DNA from: Medakamo hakoo
Lineage: Eukaryota; Chlorophyta; Trebouxiophyceae; Coccomyxaceae
DNA length: 64,000 bases
Reading direction: 5' to 3'
NCBI GenBank assembly: GCA_026636295.1
Contig: CP089456.1
Span: forward strand, 620,001 to 684,000
The position numbers and the translations under genes are program-made. The notes below the pieces were generated by a model that worked only from the letters and a program-made list of their open reading frames with translations, was not told the DNA's origin and searched no databases. How positions within the stretch are numbered: the first letter of the stretch is position 1; every line of letters starts with the position of its first letter. Positions 1 to 9,578 of this stretch are shown here, piece after piece.

Positions 1-1053
1 TCCGCCGCCCTCGCGTCGTCGTGGCCTGTGCCCTCCCTGGCCAAGCTGACGGCCGCGGCGCTGGGCGCGCACCTGGACAAGGCCGTGCGCCGGTCCGACT
101 GGACGGCCCGGCCGTTGAGCCCGGCCCAGCTCGCGTACGCGGCCGCCGACGCGCACGTCTGCGTGGAACTGTTCGGAGCGCTGGCGAGCGCGCGCGCGTG
201 GGGGGACGGCGCGCCCGACCTCGCGGCATCGCCAGCGTGGCTCGCGTTCCTGGCCAACGGCGTCAAGGACGCGGCCGGCGGGCGCGGCGGCGGGAGTGCG
301 TCACGCCCGCGGCCTGCGGCAGGGCCGGGAAGCGGGGCAGGTTGGCGGGAGCGGGCGAGGGCGAGGGCGGAGGACGGCCCGGTCCGGCTGCCGCCGCGCG
401 CGCCGGCGGCGCAGCCACCCGCGGCCTCCAGGCCACCGCCCGCGCGTGAAACGACGGTCGACGTCGCAGCGCTCTTGGAAGACTTCCTGGGCGTGCCACT
501 ACCCGCGGGAGGGCGCCCTGCGGTCACCGCCGCGGCCGCCGGCCTGTTGCGGCCGGGCGCGGGGGCGGACGCCGCCGCCGCCGCCGCGCGCGCCGCGCCG
601 CCCGCCCCGCGCGGCGGCGTCCTGGAGTTCGCCAACGCGTGCGCCCTGCTCATCAACTTGCCGGGACACGACGGTGGCGCGCCACGCGGTCCTCCCCGCC
701 TCTACTCAAACGCGTTTTTCAGGCTGGGCGACGACCGCGGCGGCGGCGGGCTGGCCGTCTCCTGGTGGCCGTCCCCCGGCCAGGGGCGGGCCGCGCGGCT
801 GACGCGGCGGCTGTTGGGGCCGGAGGGCGATGGCGTCGGCGCCGAGGCGCCCGTGCTCCTGTTCGCGAGGCTGGCGGGCGGCAAGAAGTCGGCGTACGTG
901 CTGCTGGGTCGGCTGGAAGCCGCGGCCGTCGACTGGACCGCCGCGCACGGCGGGGGGGAGGTCGCGTGGCGGCTCGTTGACGTGGACGCGGCGAGGGCGC
1001 GGGGTGGGCGGACCGTGGCAGCGTTGCTAGAAGCGGGTGGGCTGGACGTGTGA
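1..1053 (+). CDS. 3'-5' exonuclease (RNase D/WRN-like, DEDDy), 3' end only
   Basis: The reading frame is open from the first base, so the N-terminal part of the gene lies outside the window; the stop is TGA at 1051-1053. The first 50 residues match the last part of a DEDDy exonuclease fold: an LDKAVRRSDW segment followed by QLAYAAADA, which carries the exo III Tyr-x3-Asp motif (YAAAD). Enzymes of this fold degrade DNA or RNA from the 3' end with two metal ions. About 170 residues of Ala/Pro/Arg-rich linker follow, then a compact C-terminal part (LEFANACALL, YSNAFFRLGDD, SWWPSP, LLFARLAGGKKSAYVLLGRL) that I cannot place in a named family. The active-site residues of exo I and exo II are not visible here. 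Internal GTG or CTG codons are not credible starts. Confidence 0.72.
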   Translation, partial: SAALASSWPVPSLAKLTAAALGAHLDKAVRRSDWTARPLSPAQLAYAAADAHVCVELFGALASARAWGDGAPDLAASPAWLAFLANGVKDAAGGRGGGSASRPRPAAGPGSGAGWRERARARAEDGPVRLPPRAPAAQPPAASRPPPARETTVDVAALLEDFLGVPLPAGGRPAVTAAAAGLLRPGAGADAAAAAARAAPPAPRGGVLEFANACALLINLPGHDGGAPRGPPRLYSNAFFRLGDDRGGGGLAVSWWPSPGQGRAARLTRRLLGPEGDGVGAEAPVLLFARLAGGKKSAYVLLGRLEAAAVDWTAAHGGGEVAWRLVDVDAARARGGRTVAALLEAGGLDV

Positions 1054-1390
1054 CGTAGGCGAGTGGACACTGTTAGACAAAAGACAGTCGACTGGTCGTG
1101 TTTGTTACAGGTGTTGTTGGCCGTCCGCCGAAAAATTGTCGGCGCGCCCGACGGTGGAGGGGTCCTGGCTGCAAAAATGAAATCAAAAAGGTTCACCTTT
1201 TTTATCTCTCTCGCCAGGGGGTGTGTGTTGTGTGTGGGAAAGGCCCGCTCCCCGCGGGAAAAAGAAAATGACGACGACGCCGCGCGTGTGCGCGCGTGCG
1301 CGGACACAAAAAAAACATCTGTGTCTGAAACAAAGGGCGTGCGCTTCCACGCCTAGTAAAAAAACTTCCGCATTCCTCTTCATTGCTTCA
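1054..1390. other. intergenic region between convergent genes
   Basis: This holds the 3' flanks of the exonuclease (+) and the hypothetical gene (-). It has short A- and T-runs and no coding pattern. No RNA gene or clear poly(A) signal was recognised. Confidence 0.5.
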
Positions 1391-2138
1391 TCAGACGCCG
1401 CCAAAGAACCAGGTGGCGTCCAGGGACCGGGTCATGGCCGCGACGGCGGCGTCACCACCATCATCGTCCCGCTGCAGGCGTCCCCTGTCGGCCGGCGCGG
1501 TCGGGGCGGACGCGGGCCGCTGCTGCTGGAGGCGGTGGTGAGGGCGCGCGGCCGCGGCCGCGCGGGCGGCTGCTTCGGCCGCGAGCGTGCGCCGCCACTC
1601 GTCCGCAGGGATGGGCGGCGGCGATGCCCGGCCCAGGGTGAGGGGGTGGGGGAACCCGCCACCGCGGGGCGTGGACAGGCAGGAAGAGTCCGCCGTTCCC
1701 CGCCGGACGAGGAGGGTCGAGGTCGGCGAGGCGGGCGGCGTCACGTCGGCGTCAGCGTCGGCGTCGGCCACGGCGGCCGGCCGCTGGCGCTTGGGCGGCG
1801 GCGGCGGCACGGCCGACGCCGTGGACGCGGTGGAGCCGGCGTTGTGCACGCCGCACTCCCAGTCATCGTCCGCACCCCCAGTCTTGCCCAGGTACGCGCG
1901 CAGGGCGTGCGGCGAGACGGGCGGCGGGCTGTCGGCCGCCGAGTGCAGCAGGCGCGGCGGGCGCGGCGGCGCGGGCGTGGCCGGCGTGGTGGACGAGCGG
2001 GCCGCGACGCGCTTGACGCCCGCCACGACGGCCGCCGCCACGCGCTCGGCGATGGAGGGCGGCGGCTCCGTGCGCCGGGCGATGACGGCGGCGGGCGCGT
2101 AGCAGTAGGACGCGAACGAGTCGTCGTCGGCGTCGCTG

Positions 2139-2179
<41 letters not shown>

Positions 2180-2353
2180 GTGGGTGGGTGGGGGGGGGGC
2201 AGCGAGTGAGTCGAGTGACGCGAGTGGAGCGACGCGAGTGAGTCGAGCGACGCGCGGCGGGTGTGAGGGTGAGGCAAGACACGGAAACTGCCTGTTTGGG
2301 ACCCGTCGTGCGCCCCCGAGTCCGACCGCCTGGGCACCGCCAGGCCCGCCCAT
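1391..2353 (-). CDS. hypothetical Ala/Pro-rich protein, probably nuclear
   Basis: The convincing part is the final exon, about 2135 down to the stop near 1391, which encodes about 248 residues beginning with DADDDSFASYCY and ending with SLDATWFFGGV. It holds a basic PPKRQRP stretch that could be a nuclear localisation signal, and an acidic DADADADV run. I recognise no domain. A (CA)n tract followed by CTCCAG lies directly upstream on the coding strand and looks like a 3' splice site at 2136-2137, the pattern used by other introns here. The only usable in-frame ATG upstream is at 2353. Either translation runs straight through the (CA)n tract as a Thr-His repeat, or a short first exon is spliced in; one phase-compatible donor follows the GGCAGTTTCC stretch. 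The start and exon 1 are therefore uncertain. Confidence 0.42.
2141..2173. repeat. (GT)n microsatellite at a probable intron end
   Basis: An uninterrupted GT repeat on the + strand reads as (CA)n on the minus strand, just before a CTCCAG acceptor candidate of the hypothetical gene. It is followed by a G-rich stretch. Confidence 0.9.
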
Positions 2354-3051
2354 GCCCTGCCGGCCAGGGGAGAGTCCCCCCCGTGGGGCCAGGGGGGGAA
2401 TCTCAGGGTTGCATGAGATTCTGCTGCCCTCCTGTGGGCCCAAAGCAGCAGGCAGCGCGCGTCACGAGGGCTTTAGCCTTTTCCCAGGCGGCCACGCCGT
2501 GCCGTGATCTGGGCCTGGCCTGGCCTGACACACCCGCGACGTTTAGGCCAGATGTCAGGACATCGATTTGAGCAAGAATTGGCGCGAGTCGCCGCGTCGC
2601 ACGGGCGAGCGGCGGCCGAGAGTGTGCGCCCCCAGCCCGTGCCGCCCGAAAAACTTGATGCGACGGCCGCAAAACCAAACACGCCCCGGACCGGCGGTAC
2701 CAGCGCGCAATTGGTCAAACCAGACAAGGTGGTCTGACCTGTAGACCTACCTCATTGCTTCACTCGCAAAAGCGGGGCGGGAGGGGAGGGGACCGGGGCG
2801 TGGGAGGCGGTGCCGAGTCGGCCCTGGTTTTGTTGGGTTGCCCGTCTAAGGCGACAGACGCAAGGGGGGCCTCGGCCCGGCTGGCCCCGCAGTGCTCGCA
2901 TCGCTCCTCGCATCGCTTCTCGCTTTCCCCGTTCTTTGCACCCAGGGGGCTTTCCTTCCCGCCAGGCGGGCGCCCCTCCCAACCCGACACGCCGCCCACG
3001 CCTGGAGACAAGGGCACGCATACCACGCACCACCCGCGTACACACCTGGCA
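2354..3051. other. shared upstream region of hypothetical gene (-) and citrate synthase (+)
   Basis: About 700 bp between two divergent starts. The citrate synthase frame stays open upstream to about 2755, but no in-frame ATG occurs there, so I treat it as 5' UTR. No TATA box or other named element was recognised. Confidence 0.4.
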
Positions 3052-4494
3052 ATGGCCGACCCGCCGCCCGAGCGGCCACCCCCCCACCCGTCGTCGCCCG
3101 CCGGCACCGCCACCCTGACGCTGCCAGACGGCCGGGCCATCGCCCTGCCCGTCCTGGCCGACGCGGTCGGCGCCCAGTTCCTGGACATCTCCCGCCTGCA
3201 CGCGGACGCCCGGCTGTGCACGTTCGACCCGGGCTACTCGTCCACGGCGTCCTGCGCGTCGGCCATCACCTACATCGACGGCGACGCGGGCGTGCTCTTG
3301 TACCGTGGCGTGCCCGTGGAGGACCTGGCGAACGACGGCGACTGGGGCGACGCGGCTTTCCTGGTCCTGCACGGCGACCTGCCCACGTCGGCCCAGAAGG
3401 CCGCCTTCCTGCGCGAGGTCACCACTCACACGCTCGTCAACGAGGCCATCATCCACTTTTACCGCGGCTTCCGGCCGGACGCGGCGCCCATGGCCATCCT
3501 GACGGGCGTGGTGGGCGCGCTGTCCTCGTTCTACCGCTCCGCCGAAAACATCCGGGACCCGGCCCAGCGCCTGCGGTCGGCCATGCGCCTCATCGCCAAG
3601 CTGCCCACGCTCGCCGCGTACGCGCACCGCACGTCGCGGGGCCTGCCCCTGCTGTACCCAAAAAACGCGCACTCGTACGCCGAGCGGTTTCTGTACCTCA
3701 TGTTCGCCACGCCCGCCGAGCCGTACGAGGTCGACCCCGTGGCCGCGCACGCCCTGGAAGCACTGCTCATCCTGCACCTGGACCATGAGCAGGCGGCGTC
3801 GGCGTCGACCGTGCGCACGGCCGGGTCGTCGCAGGCCAACCCGTTTGCGTGCGTCGCGGCCGGCATCGCGTCTCTGTGGGGGCCCGCGCACGGCGGCGCG
3901 AACGAGGCCGTCATGAAAATGCTGGAGGAGATCGGGAGCCCGGACGCCATCGGTGCCGCGGTCGCGCGCGCCAAGGACAGGGCAGACCCCTTCCGCCTCA
4001 TGGGCTTTGGGCACCGGGTGTACAAGGCGTTTGACCCGCGCGCGCGCGTCATGAAGCGCATGGCGCACGACCTGCTGGCCCACCTGGGCCGGTCCGACGA
4101 CCCCCTGCTGGACGTCGCGACCGCCCTGGAAGCCGCCGTCCTGGAGGACGAGTACTTTGTGTCGCGCGGCCTGTACCCCAACGTCGACTTCTACTCCGGC
4201 ATCGTCCTGCGGGCGCTGGGCTTTCCGACCGAAATGTTCACGGTCGTCTTCGCGGTCGCCCGATCCGTCGGCTGGGTGGCCCAGTGGCGGGAGATGGCGT
4301 CGGACCCCGTGCCGCGCATCGCCCGGCCGCGCCAGCTGTACACGGGCCACACGCGGCGGCCGTTTGTGCCCGAGGCCGACCGCGCGGGCGGGGGTGGGCG
4401 AGCGGGCGAAGCCGCGCGGCTGGAGGCCGACGCCCGGCGGACGCGGCTGGACAAGCTGATGTCCATGAAAGTCAACACCGCGCTCACCCGGTGA
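3052..4494 (+). CDS. citrate synthase
   Basis: A single exon of 480 residues that condenses oxaloacetate with acetyl-CoA to citrate. The full length of the family is present, with the catalytic set: His in GPAHGGANEAV (about residue 280), His in GFGHRVYK (about 320) and Asp in PNVDFYSG (about 379). The N-terminal YIDGDAGVLLYRG motif and the overall length resemble the bacterial/peroxisomal (type II-like) branch rather than the animal mitochondrial branch. The start is the first in-frame ATG; about 100 codons of open frame upstream lack ATG. The C-terminus ends in ALTR, so there is no PTS1, and I see no clear PTS2 or presequence after the chosen Met. The compartment (peroxisome, mitochondrion or cytosol) is therefore open. 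It is followed by Crooked neck on the same strand. Confidence 0.95.
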   Translation: MADPPPERPPPHPSSPAGTATLTLPDGRAIALPVLADAVGAQFLDISRLHADARLCTFDPGYSSTASCASAITYIDGDAGVLLYRGVPVEDLANDGDWGDAAFLVLHGDLPTSAQKAAFLREVTTHTLVNEAIIHFYRGFRPDAAPMAILTGVVGALSSFYRSAENIRDPAQRLRSAMRLIAKLPTLAAYAHRTSRGLPLLYPKNAHSYAERFLYLMFATPAEPYEVDPVAAHALEALLILHLDHEQAASASTVRTAGSSQANPFACVAAGIASLWGPAHGGANEAVMKMLEEIGSPDAIGAAVARAKDRADPFRLMGFGHRVYKAFDPRARVMKRMAHDLLAHLGRSDDPLLDVATALEAAVLEDEYFVSRGLYPNVDFYSGIVLRALGFPTEMFTVVFAVARSVGWVAQWREMASDPVPRIARPRQLYTGHTRRPFVPEADRAGGGGRAGEAARLEADARRTRLDKLMSMKVNTALTR

Positions 4495-4850
4495 TCGGGG
4501 TGTGGTGTTTGTTGAAGCGGGGGTGGGAGGGTGGGGATGGGGAGCAGGGCGGGGACGGGGAGTGAAGACGAGGGGGCTGGTCGTGGTCGGACGGGAGTGT
4601 GTGTGTGAAGGGGAGGCCGGTCGGGCCGTCCACTCGCTCGTTCTCTCGCGCCGCCGCACGCCGCTCAGGTCGGCGCGCGTGTGGGGGGATCACCCACCTT
4701 CCGAACCCTTACTCCACCCCACACCCGGCTGCAAGCCCACAATCGTCCCCCGCCTGTGCACGGCGTCGGCCCGCTGAGCGCGCGCGTCGCGCGGCGTCTT
4801 GGTTTTCTTGCATTCCCGCCGCCGCTTCGGCCGCCCCTTGCAAAAAAACC
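4495..4850. other. intergenic, citrate synthase to Crooked neck
   Basis: About 350 bp between two genes on the same strand: the 3' flank of citrate synthase is G-rich, and the region before the next ATG is pyrimidine-rich. No gene or RNA was recognised. Confidence 0.4.
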
Positions 4851-7581
4851 ATGGCCGACCCGGCCGCCAATCGCATGCCGCGCGCCACCCAAGTCCGCAA
4901 CAAGGCACCGGCCGAGCAGCAGGTGGGTGGGTGGGAGCGTGGTGTGTGCACGCGGTGTCCGCAACCGTGCTTTTTCTTTCCGCCGCCCGCCGTCGTGCAA
5001 TTGCTTTCGCTCCTCGCAGCAGGCTTTCGGCCCGCTCGTGCGCCACACCGCCTGCCCTCGCGCACGCACGCACGCACGCACTGATGACCGCCACCTCACA
5101 CTCCACACACCCATACACCCACGACAATGAAACACGCACTGCAGATCACGGCCGAACAGATCGTGCTCGAAGCCCGCCAGCTCCAGGACGCGCAGTTCAA
5201 GCCGCCCGAACAGAAGATCCAGGATGAGGCGGAGCTGGCCGAGTACCGCTTGCGCAAGCGCAAGGGGTTTGAAGACAACGTGCGGCGCATGCGGTGGAAC
5301 CAGGCGGCGTGGGCCAAGGTAAGGCGTGGGCATGGGGGATGCCTGGAGTGGGTGGGTCGCCTGGTGGTTGGGGGGGGGGGGGGGGGGGGGGGCACCACCC
5401 CGCCGCCCGCCACGCCTTCGTCAACCCCTCCGGTCTGTGCACGCGCGCGAGACGACCAGCGGGCCGCACTGCCCAGGCGCGACGGCTTGGAAGGGGCACC
5501 CTGGCCACACCACCGTCCTTCCCAACCATCCCTCATCCATCCTGTCCCCTCCATCCCATCCAAAAACACACACACGCGCACACTCACAGTACGCAAAATG
5601 GGAGGAGGACCAGCGGGACTACCGCCGCGCCCGGTCCGTGTACGAGCGCGCCCTCGAGGTCTGCCCCACGGAGGCGTCCCTGTGGGTCAAGTACGCGGAA
5701 ATGGAGATGCGCGGCAAGTTTGCCGCGCACGCGCGCAACGTCTTTGACCGGGCCGTCACCCTGCTGCCGCGCGTCGACCAGCTGTGGTACAAGTACGTCC
5801 ACATGGAGGAAGTCCTGGGCGACGTCCCCGCCGCCCGCGCCGTCTTCGACCGGTGGATGGCCTTCGAGCCCGACCACTACGCCTGGGCGTCCTTCCTCAA
5901 GTTCGAGGTGCGCTACAAGGACTGGTGCCGGGTGCGCGCCCTGTACGAAAGGTACGTCCTGTGCCACCCGACCGTACTGGCCTGGACCCGGTACGCCAAG
6001 TTCGAGGCGGGCGGCGGGCGCACGGCCGCGGCGCGGGCGGTGTACGAGCGCGCCGTCTGTGAGCTGGACCCGTCGTCCCTGGACGACGGCGAGCTCTACC
6101 TCGCGTTTGCGGGCTTTGAAGCGGGGGCGGGCGAGCCCGCCCGCGCCCGGGCCATCTACCGGTACGCCCTGGACCACGTCCCCAAGGCGTCCGCGCCCGC
6201 CATTTTCGACGCCCTGTCCGCTTTTGAGCGCGCGCACGGCGACCGGGCGGGCGTCGACGCCGTCGTCGCGGGCGAAGCGCGCTTTGAGCTGGAAAAGGCG
6301 GTGAAGGCCAACCCGCTGTCCTACGACGCCTGGTTCGAGTACGCCCGCCTGGAGGAAGACGCGGCGGCTGGCGCGGCGTCCGCCATCGGCGCGGGCGGCC
6401 GGTCCCAGACCAACGCGGACTGGGTGGCGGCGGCCGGGCGCGTGCGCGAGGTCTATGAGCGCGCGGTCGCCAACTTGCCGCCGTCGGGCGACGGCGCGTC
6501 CGCGGGCCTGGACCCTGCGTCCGCCAAACGCCTGTGGGCGCGCTACATCTACTTGTGGCTCCGCTACGCCGTCTGGGAGGAGTTGGGCGCGGGCGACCTG
6601 CCGCGGGCGCGGGCCGTGTACAGGGCCGCGCTGCGCGTTGTGCCCCACCGCGTCTTCACGTTCGGCAAGCTCTGGATCGCGGCCGCGCACGCCGCCGTCC
6701 GGGCGCACGACCTGGCGTCGGCGCGCAAGACGCTGGGCACGGCCATCGGCCTGTGCCCCAAGCCCAAGCTCTTCCGGGCGTACATCGCGCTCGAACTCGC
6801 GCTCGGCGCCGTCGACCGCGCGCGCACGCTCCACACAAAGTGGGCCGAGTGGGCGCCGTCGTCGGCCGAAGCCTGGACCGCGTTCGCCGACCTGGAAGCG
6901 GGCCTGGGAGAAGTCGACCGCGCGCGCGCGCTCTTCGAGCTGGCTGTCGGCCAGCCGGCGCTCGACGCGCCGGACGCGGTGTGGAAGGCGGCCATCGCGT
7001 TTGAGGTCGAGTGCCGGGACCGCGCCCGCGCGCGCGCCCTGTACGAGCGCCTGCTGGAGCGGACGCGCCACGTGAAAGTCTGGCTGGCGTACGCCGCGTT
7101 TGAGGGCGGGCGGTTGCCGGCCCCGCCGCCGGAGGACGGAGAGGGGGAGGACACGCCGGCCGCCGCGGCCGCGCGCGCCGACGCGGCCGACGCGGCCGAC
7201 CCGGCGGAAGCCCCTGCGGCCCGCGCCGCCGCCGCCCGGGCCGTGTACGAGCGCGCGCACCGGTACTTGCGTGAAGACGCGCCGGACGCCAAGGAAGACG
7301 CGGTCGCCGTCCTGAACGCGTGGCGGGCGGCGGAGGTCGCGGCTGGAGACGCGGCCGCGGCCGCGGCGGTCGAGGCCAAACTGCCGCGCCGCGTCAAGCG
7401 CAAGCGCCCTGCCGCCGACGGGTCCGGCGCCGTCATGGAAGAGTACTACGACTACGTCTTCCCGGACGAGGCGGACGGCGGTGGTGGTGGCGGTGGCGCG
7501 GCGGCCGCGCTCAAACTGCTGGAAGCGGCCCAACGGTGGAAGCGGGCGCGGGAAGAGGGCGGGGGTGGTGGTGGAGAGTAG
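4851..7581 (+). CDS. CRNKL1: Crooked neck / Clf1 (Syf3) splicing factor, HAT-repeat protein
   Basis: Three exons: 4851-4922, 5145-5318 and 5590-7581 (745 residues). The N-terminus RVKNKAPAE-like segment (VRNKAPAEQQ), then ITAEQI, RLRKRKGFED and YAKWEEDQ, is diagnostic of Crooked neck. The long third exon consists of tandem HAT (half-a-TPR) helices with the recurring pattern of aromatic-rich WxxYA and RARxVYERA. This is a scaffold of the NineTeen complex, needed for spliceosome activation. A basic PRRVKRKRP segment near residue 690 probably is a nuclear localisation signal. The tail is Gly-rich. The first intron ends in a CA-rich stretch with CTGCAG, and the second contains a run of 23 G and ends in a CA-rich stretch with TCACAG. 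The third exon stop is TAG at 7579-7581. Confidence 0.95.
5370..5392. repeat. poly(G) run of 23 in Crooked neck intron 2
   Basis: Uninterrupted guanines 50 nt after the GTAAGG donor of the intron at 5319-5589. The exact length is a likely sequencing weak point. Confidence 0.9.
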
Positions 7582-7762
7582 AGAGCGATTTTCACACAGC
7601 CTCCTTTTTTCCGTTTTGCGATCGAGCAGCCTCTTTCCGCGGCATCGGTGGACATCAGAAGACGCAGGGCCCGCCACAGTACACGGCCACGCGCGGTGGA
7701 GGAGGCATTTGGGGGGCCGGGCGGGCGTCCCACAAATAAACGCATTGGCCGACGCTCCCAAA

Positions 7763-9435
7763 ATGACGACGGACGCGCCGCCGCCAGACGGGCCATCGCC
7801 GTCATCTTCTTGCCTCATAGAAGAGGGAGACTCGCCCATCATGGCCGACCATTTCGTCCTGGGTGGCGGGTTGAGGCAGGTGAGTTGCTGCCGCGTTTTA
7901 GTTTTTCGGAGGGCGGCCCGACGGCTAGCCATTACGGCCTAGCCGAGGCTAGGCCGTAACTCTCACTTTTTCCATCTCACCTCACCTTCCACCAGGTCGT
8001 CCCCTACTTTTTCGACTTCAAGTGCACGGTCAAGCCCCGGTCGGAAGGCACCACGCTCGTCGATTTCATGGAAGCCGAGTTTCCGGCCATGCCACGGTCG
8101 TATTACGAGGCTGCGGTCGCGTCTGGTCGGGCGCGCGCACTTGCGCCTGGCCGCGGCGGCGCTGGCCGCCCGCCGCGGGCGGGGAGGAAACGCGGCGCCA
8201 ACGGCAGCACGCCTCAACAACCGTTTACACATCTAGACCCTGCAAAGCCCCTGCCCCACAACGCCGTCGTCCGCCACCTGCTCCACCGCCACGAACCGCC
8301 GGCGCTCGACCTCCCGCTCCCGCTGCTCGGTGAGGCCGGCGACCTGTTCGCGGTGGGCAAGCCGCCGGGCTTGCCCGTCCACGCCGCGGGCGGCTACCGC
8401 AAAAACACGGTGGTCGGCGTGCTGGAAGCGCAGGCCCGGGCCGGCGGCACCGGCCCGCCGCCGCCCCCTCCCCGCCCCGTCCACCGCCTGGACAAGCCGG
8501 TCTCGGGCGTCCTCGTCCTCGCCCGCACCGCCGCCGCCGCCGACGCGGCCGCAGCCGCCATCGCCAGGCGGGAGGTGGCCAAAACGTACGTGGCCCGCGT
8601 GAAGGGCGTGTTCCCGGCGAGTGTGGCGGGAGCGAGCGGCGGTGGCGGGCGGCTGAGCGCGGCGGGCCCAGCCGACGCGCCGCTGGCCGTGCCCGGCTTT
8701 GACGACGCCTCCCCCGACGCCGCCGCGGCTGAGGCCTTCGTGCTCGACTTGGCCCTGGCCTGGGATGCAGGCGAGCATGCGGCGAGGCCCGTCCCCGACG
8801 GTCCGTCGATGGAAGCGGAAGTGGCGGGCGCGCGGACGCAGGCGCCGAGTGGCAGCGGCGGCGGCGGCCGCACCGCCCCCAAACCGGCCGCCACGGTTTT
8901 TCGTCGCCTGGCCGTGTCGCCCGACGGCGCGACGTCCCTGGTCGCCTGCCGCCCGCTGACAGGCCGGTCCCACCAGATCCGGGCGCACCTGGCGGCGCTG
9001 GGCCACCCGATCGCGAACGATGGCGCGTACGGCGGGACGTGGCCGGGCCCGGAGCGGCCGCGCCTGCCCGCGCACGGCGGGCCGGCCGCGCCGGCCGGAG
9101 GCACGGCCGGAGGCGAGGAAGGCGAGGAGGCCGCTACCGCGTCCCTGGCCGGCCTGGTCGCCCAGTGCCGGTGGGTGGGGCTGGCCGGCGGCGGCGGAGG
9201 CGGCGGCACCGCGGCCGAGGCACCGGGTTCGTGCCCGCCACCCCCGCCGCCGCCGCCCGACCTGGCCCACGTCACGGCCTCCTGCCCCTTTTGCCCGCGC
9301 CTGGCCCGGCCCTGGCGGCCCATCGAGCTGGTGCCACTTTGGCTGCACGCGGCCCGGTATGAGGGCCCCGGTTGGGCGTTCGCCTGCCCGGCGCCCGGGT
9401 GGGCGGACGCAGGATGGGCGCCCGAGGGGAGGTAG
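7763..9435 (+). CDS. RluA-family RNA pseudouridine synthase
   Basis: Exon 1 is 7763-7879 (39 residues) and exon 2 is 7996-9435; the joined protein is 518 residues. It isomerises uridine to pseudouridine in RNA. An N-terminal segment (PYFFDFKCTVKPRSEGTTL, MPRSYYEAAVASGR) matches the S4-like/linker region of plant RluA-type enzymes, followed by LLHRHEPP, VGKPPGLPVHAAGGYRKN and the catalytic motif HRLDKPVSGVLVLAR with Asp at about residue 204. RPLTGRSHQIRAHL and GHPIANDGAYGG follow. The C-terminus carries a Cys-x2-Cys pair (ASCPFCPRL) and LVPLWLHAARYEG, typical of the eukaryotic subfamily. The stretch at about 8120-8230 between the S4-like segment and LLHRHEPP is low-complexity and may hold an unrecognised short intron. 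Target RNA and organelle cannot be told. Confidence 0.9.
7932..7959. repeat. perfect 13-bp inverted repeat in the pseudouridine synthase intron
   Basis: Arms 7932-7944 and 7947-7959 are exact reverse complements with a 2-nt GA loop, so the intron RNA would form a strong hairpin. It lies in the intron at 7880-7995, about 50 nt from the donor. A related GGCTAGCC hexamer-rich sequence lies just before it. Confidence 0.88.
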
Positions 9436-9578
9436 AAAGGGAGAGGCTTTTTTTGTGTGACGACCGTGGGTTCCCCCACTCCAGACTTTCCTTCACGCGC
9501 CCGGCTAGCCGGGGAGCGACCACCGCCCACACCTCTCCTCCAATCTCTCACAAGGAGGAGCACGCGTGCGCGGCCGCC

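Noticed and set aside
2752-4659. 635-codon minus-strand ORF opposite citrate synthase
   Set aside because: Arg/Gly/Val-rich mirror frame of a strongly conserved GC-rich coding region; no domain pattern.
5584-7932. 782-codon minus-strand ORF opposite Crooked neck
   Set aside because: Shadow of the HAT-repeat exon; composition typical of antisense frames in GC-rich DNA.
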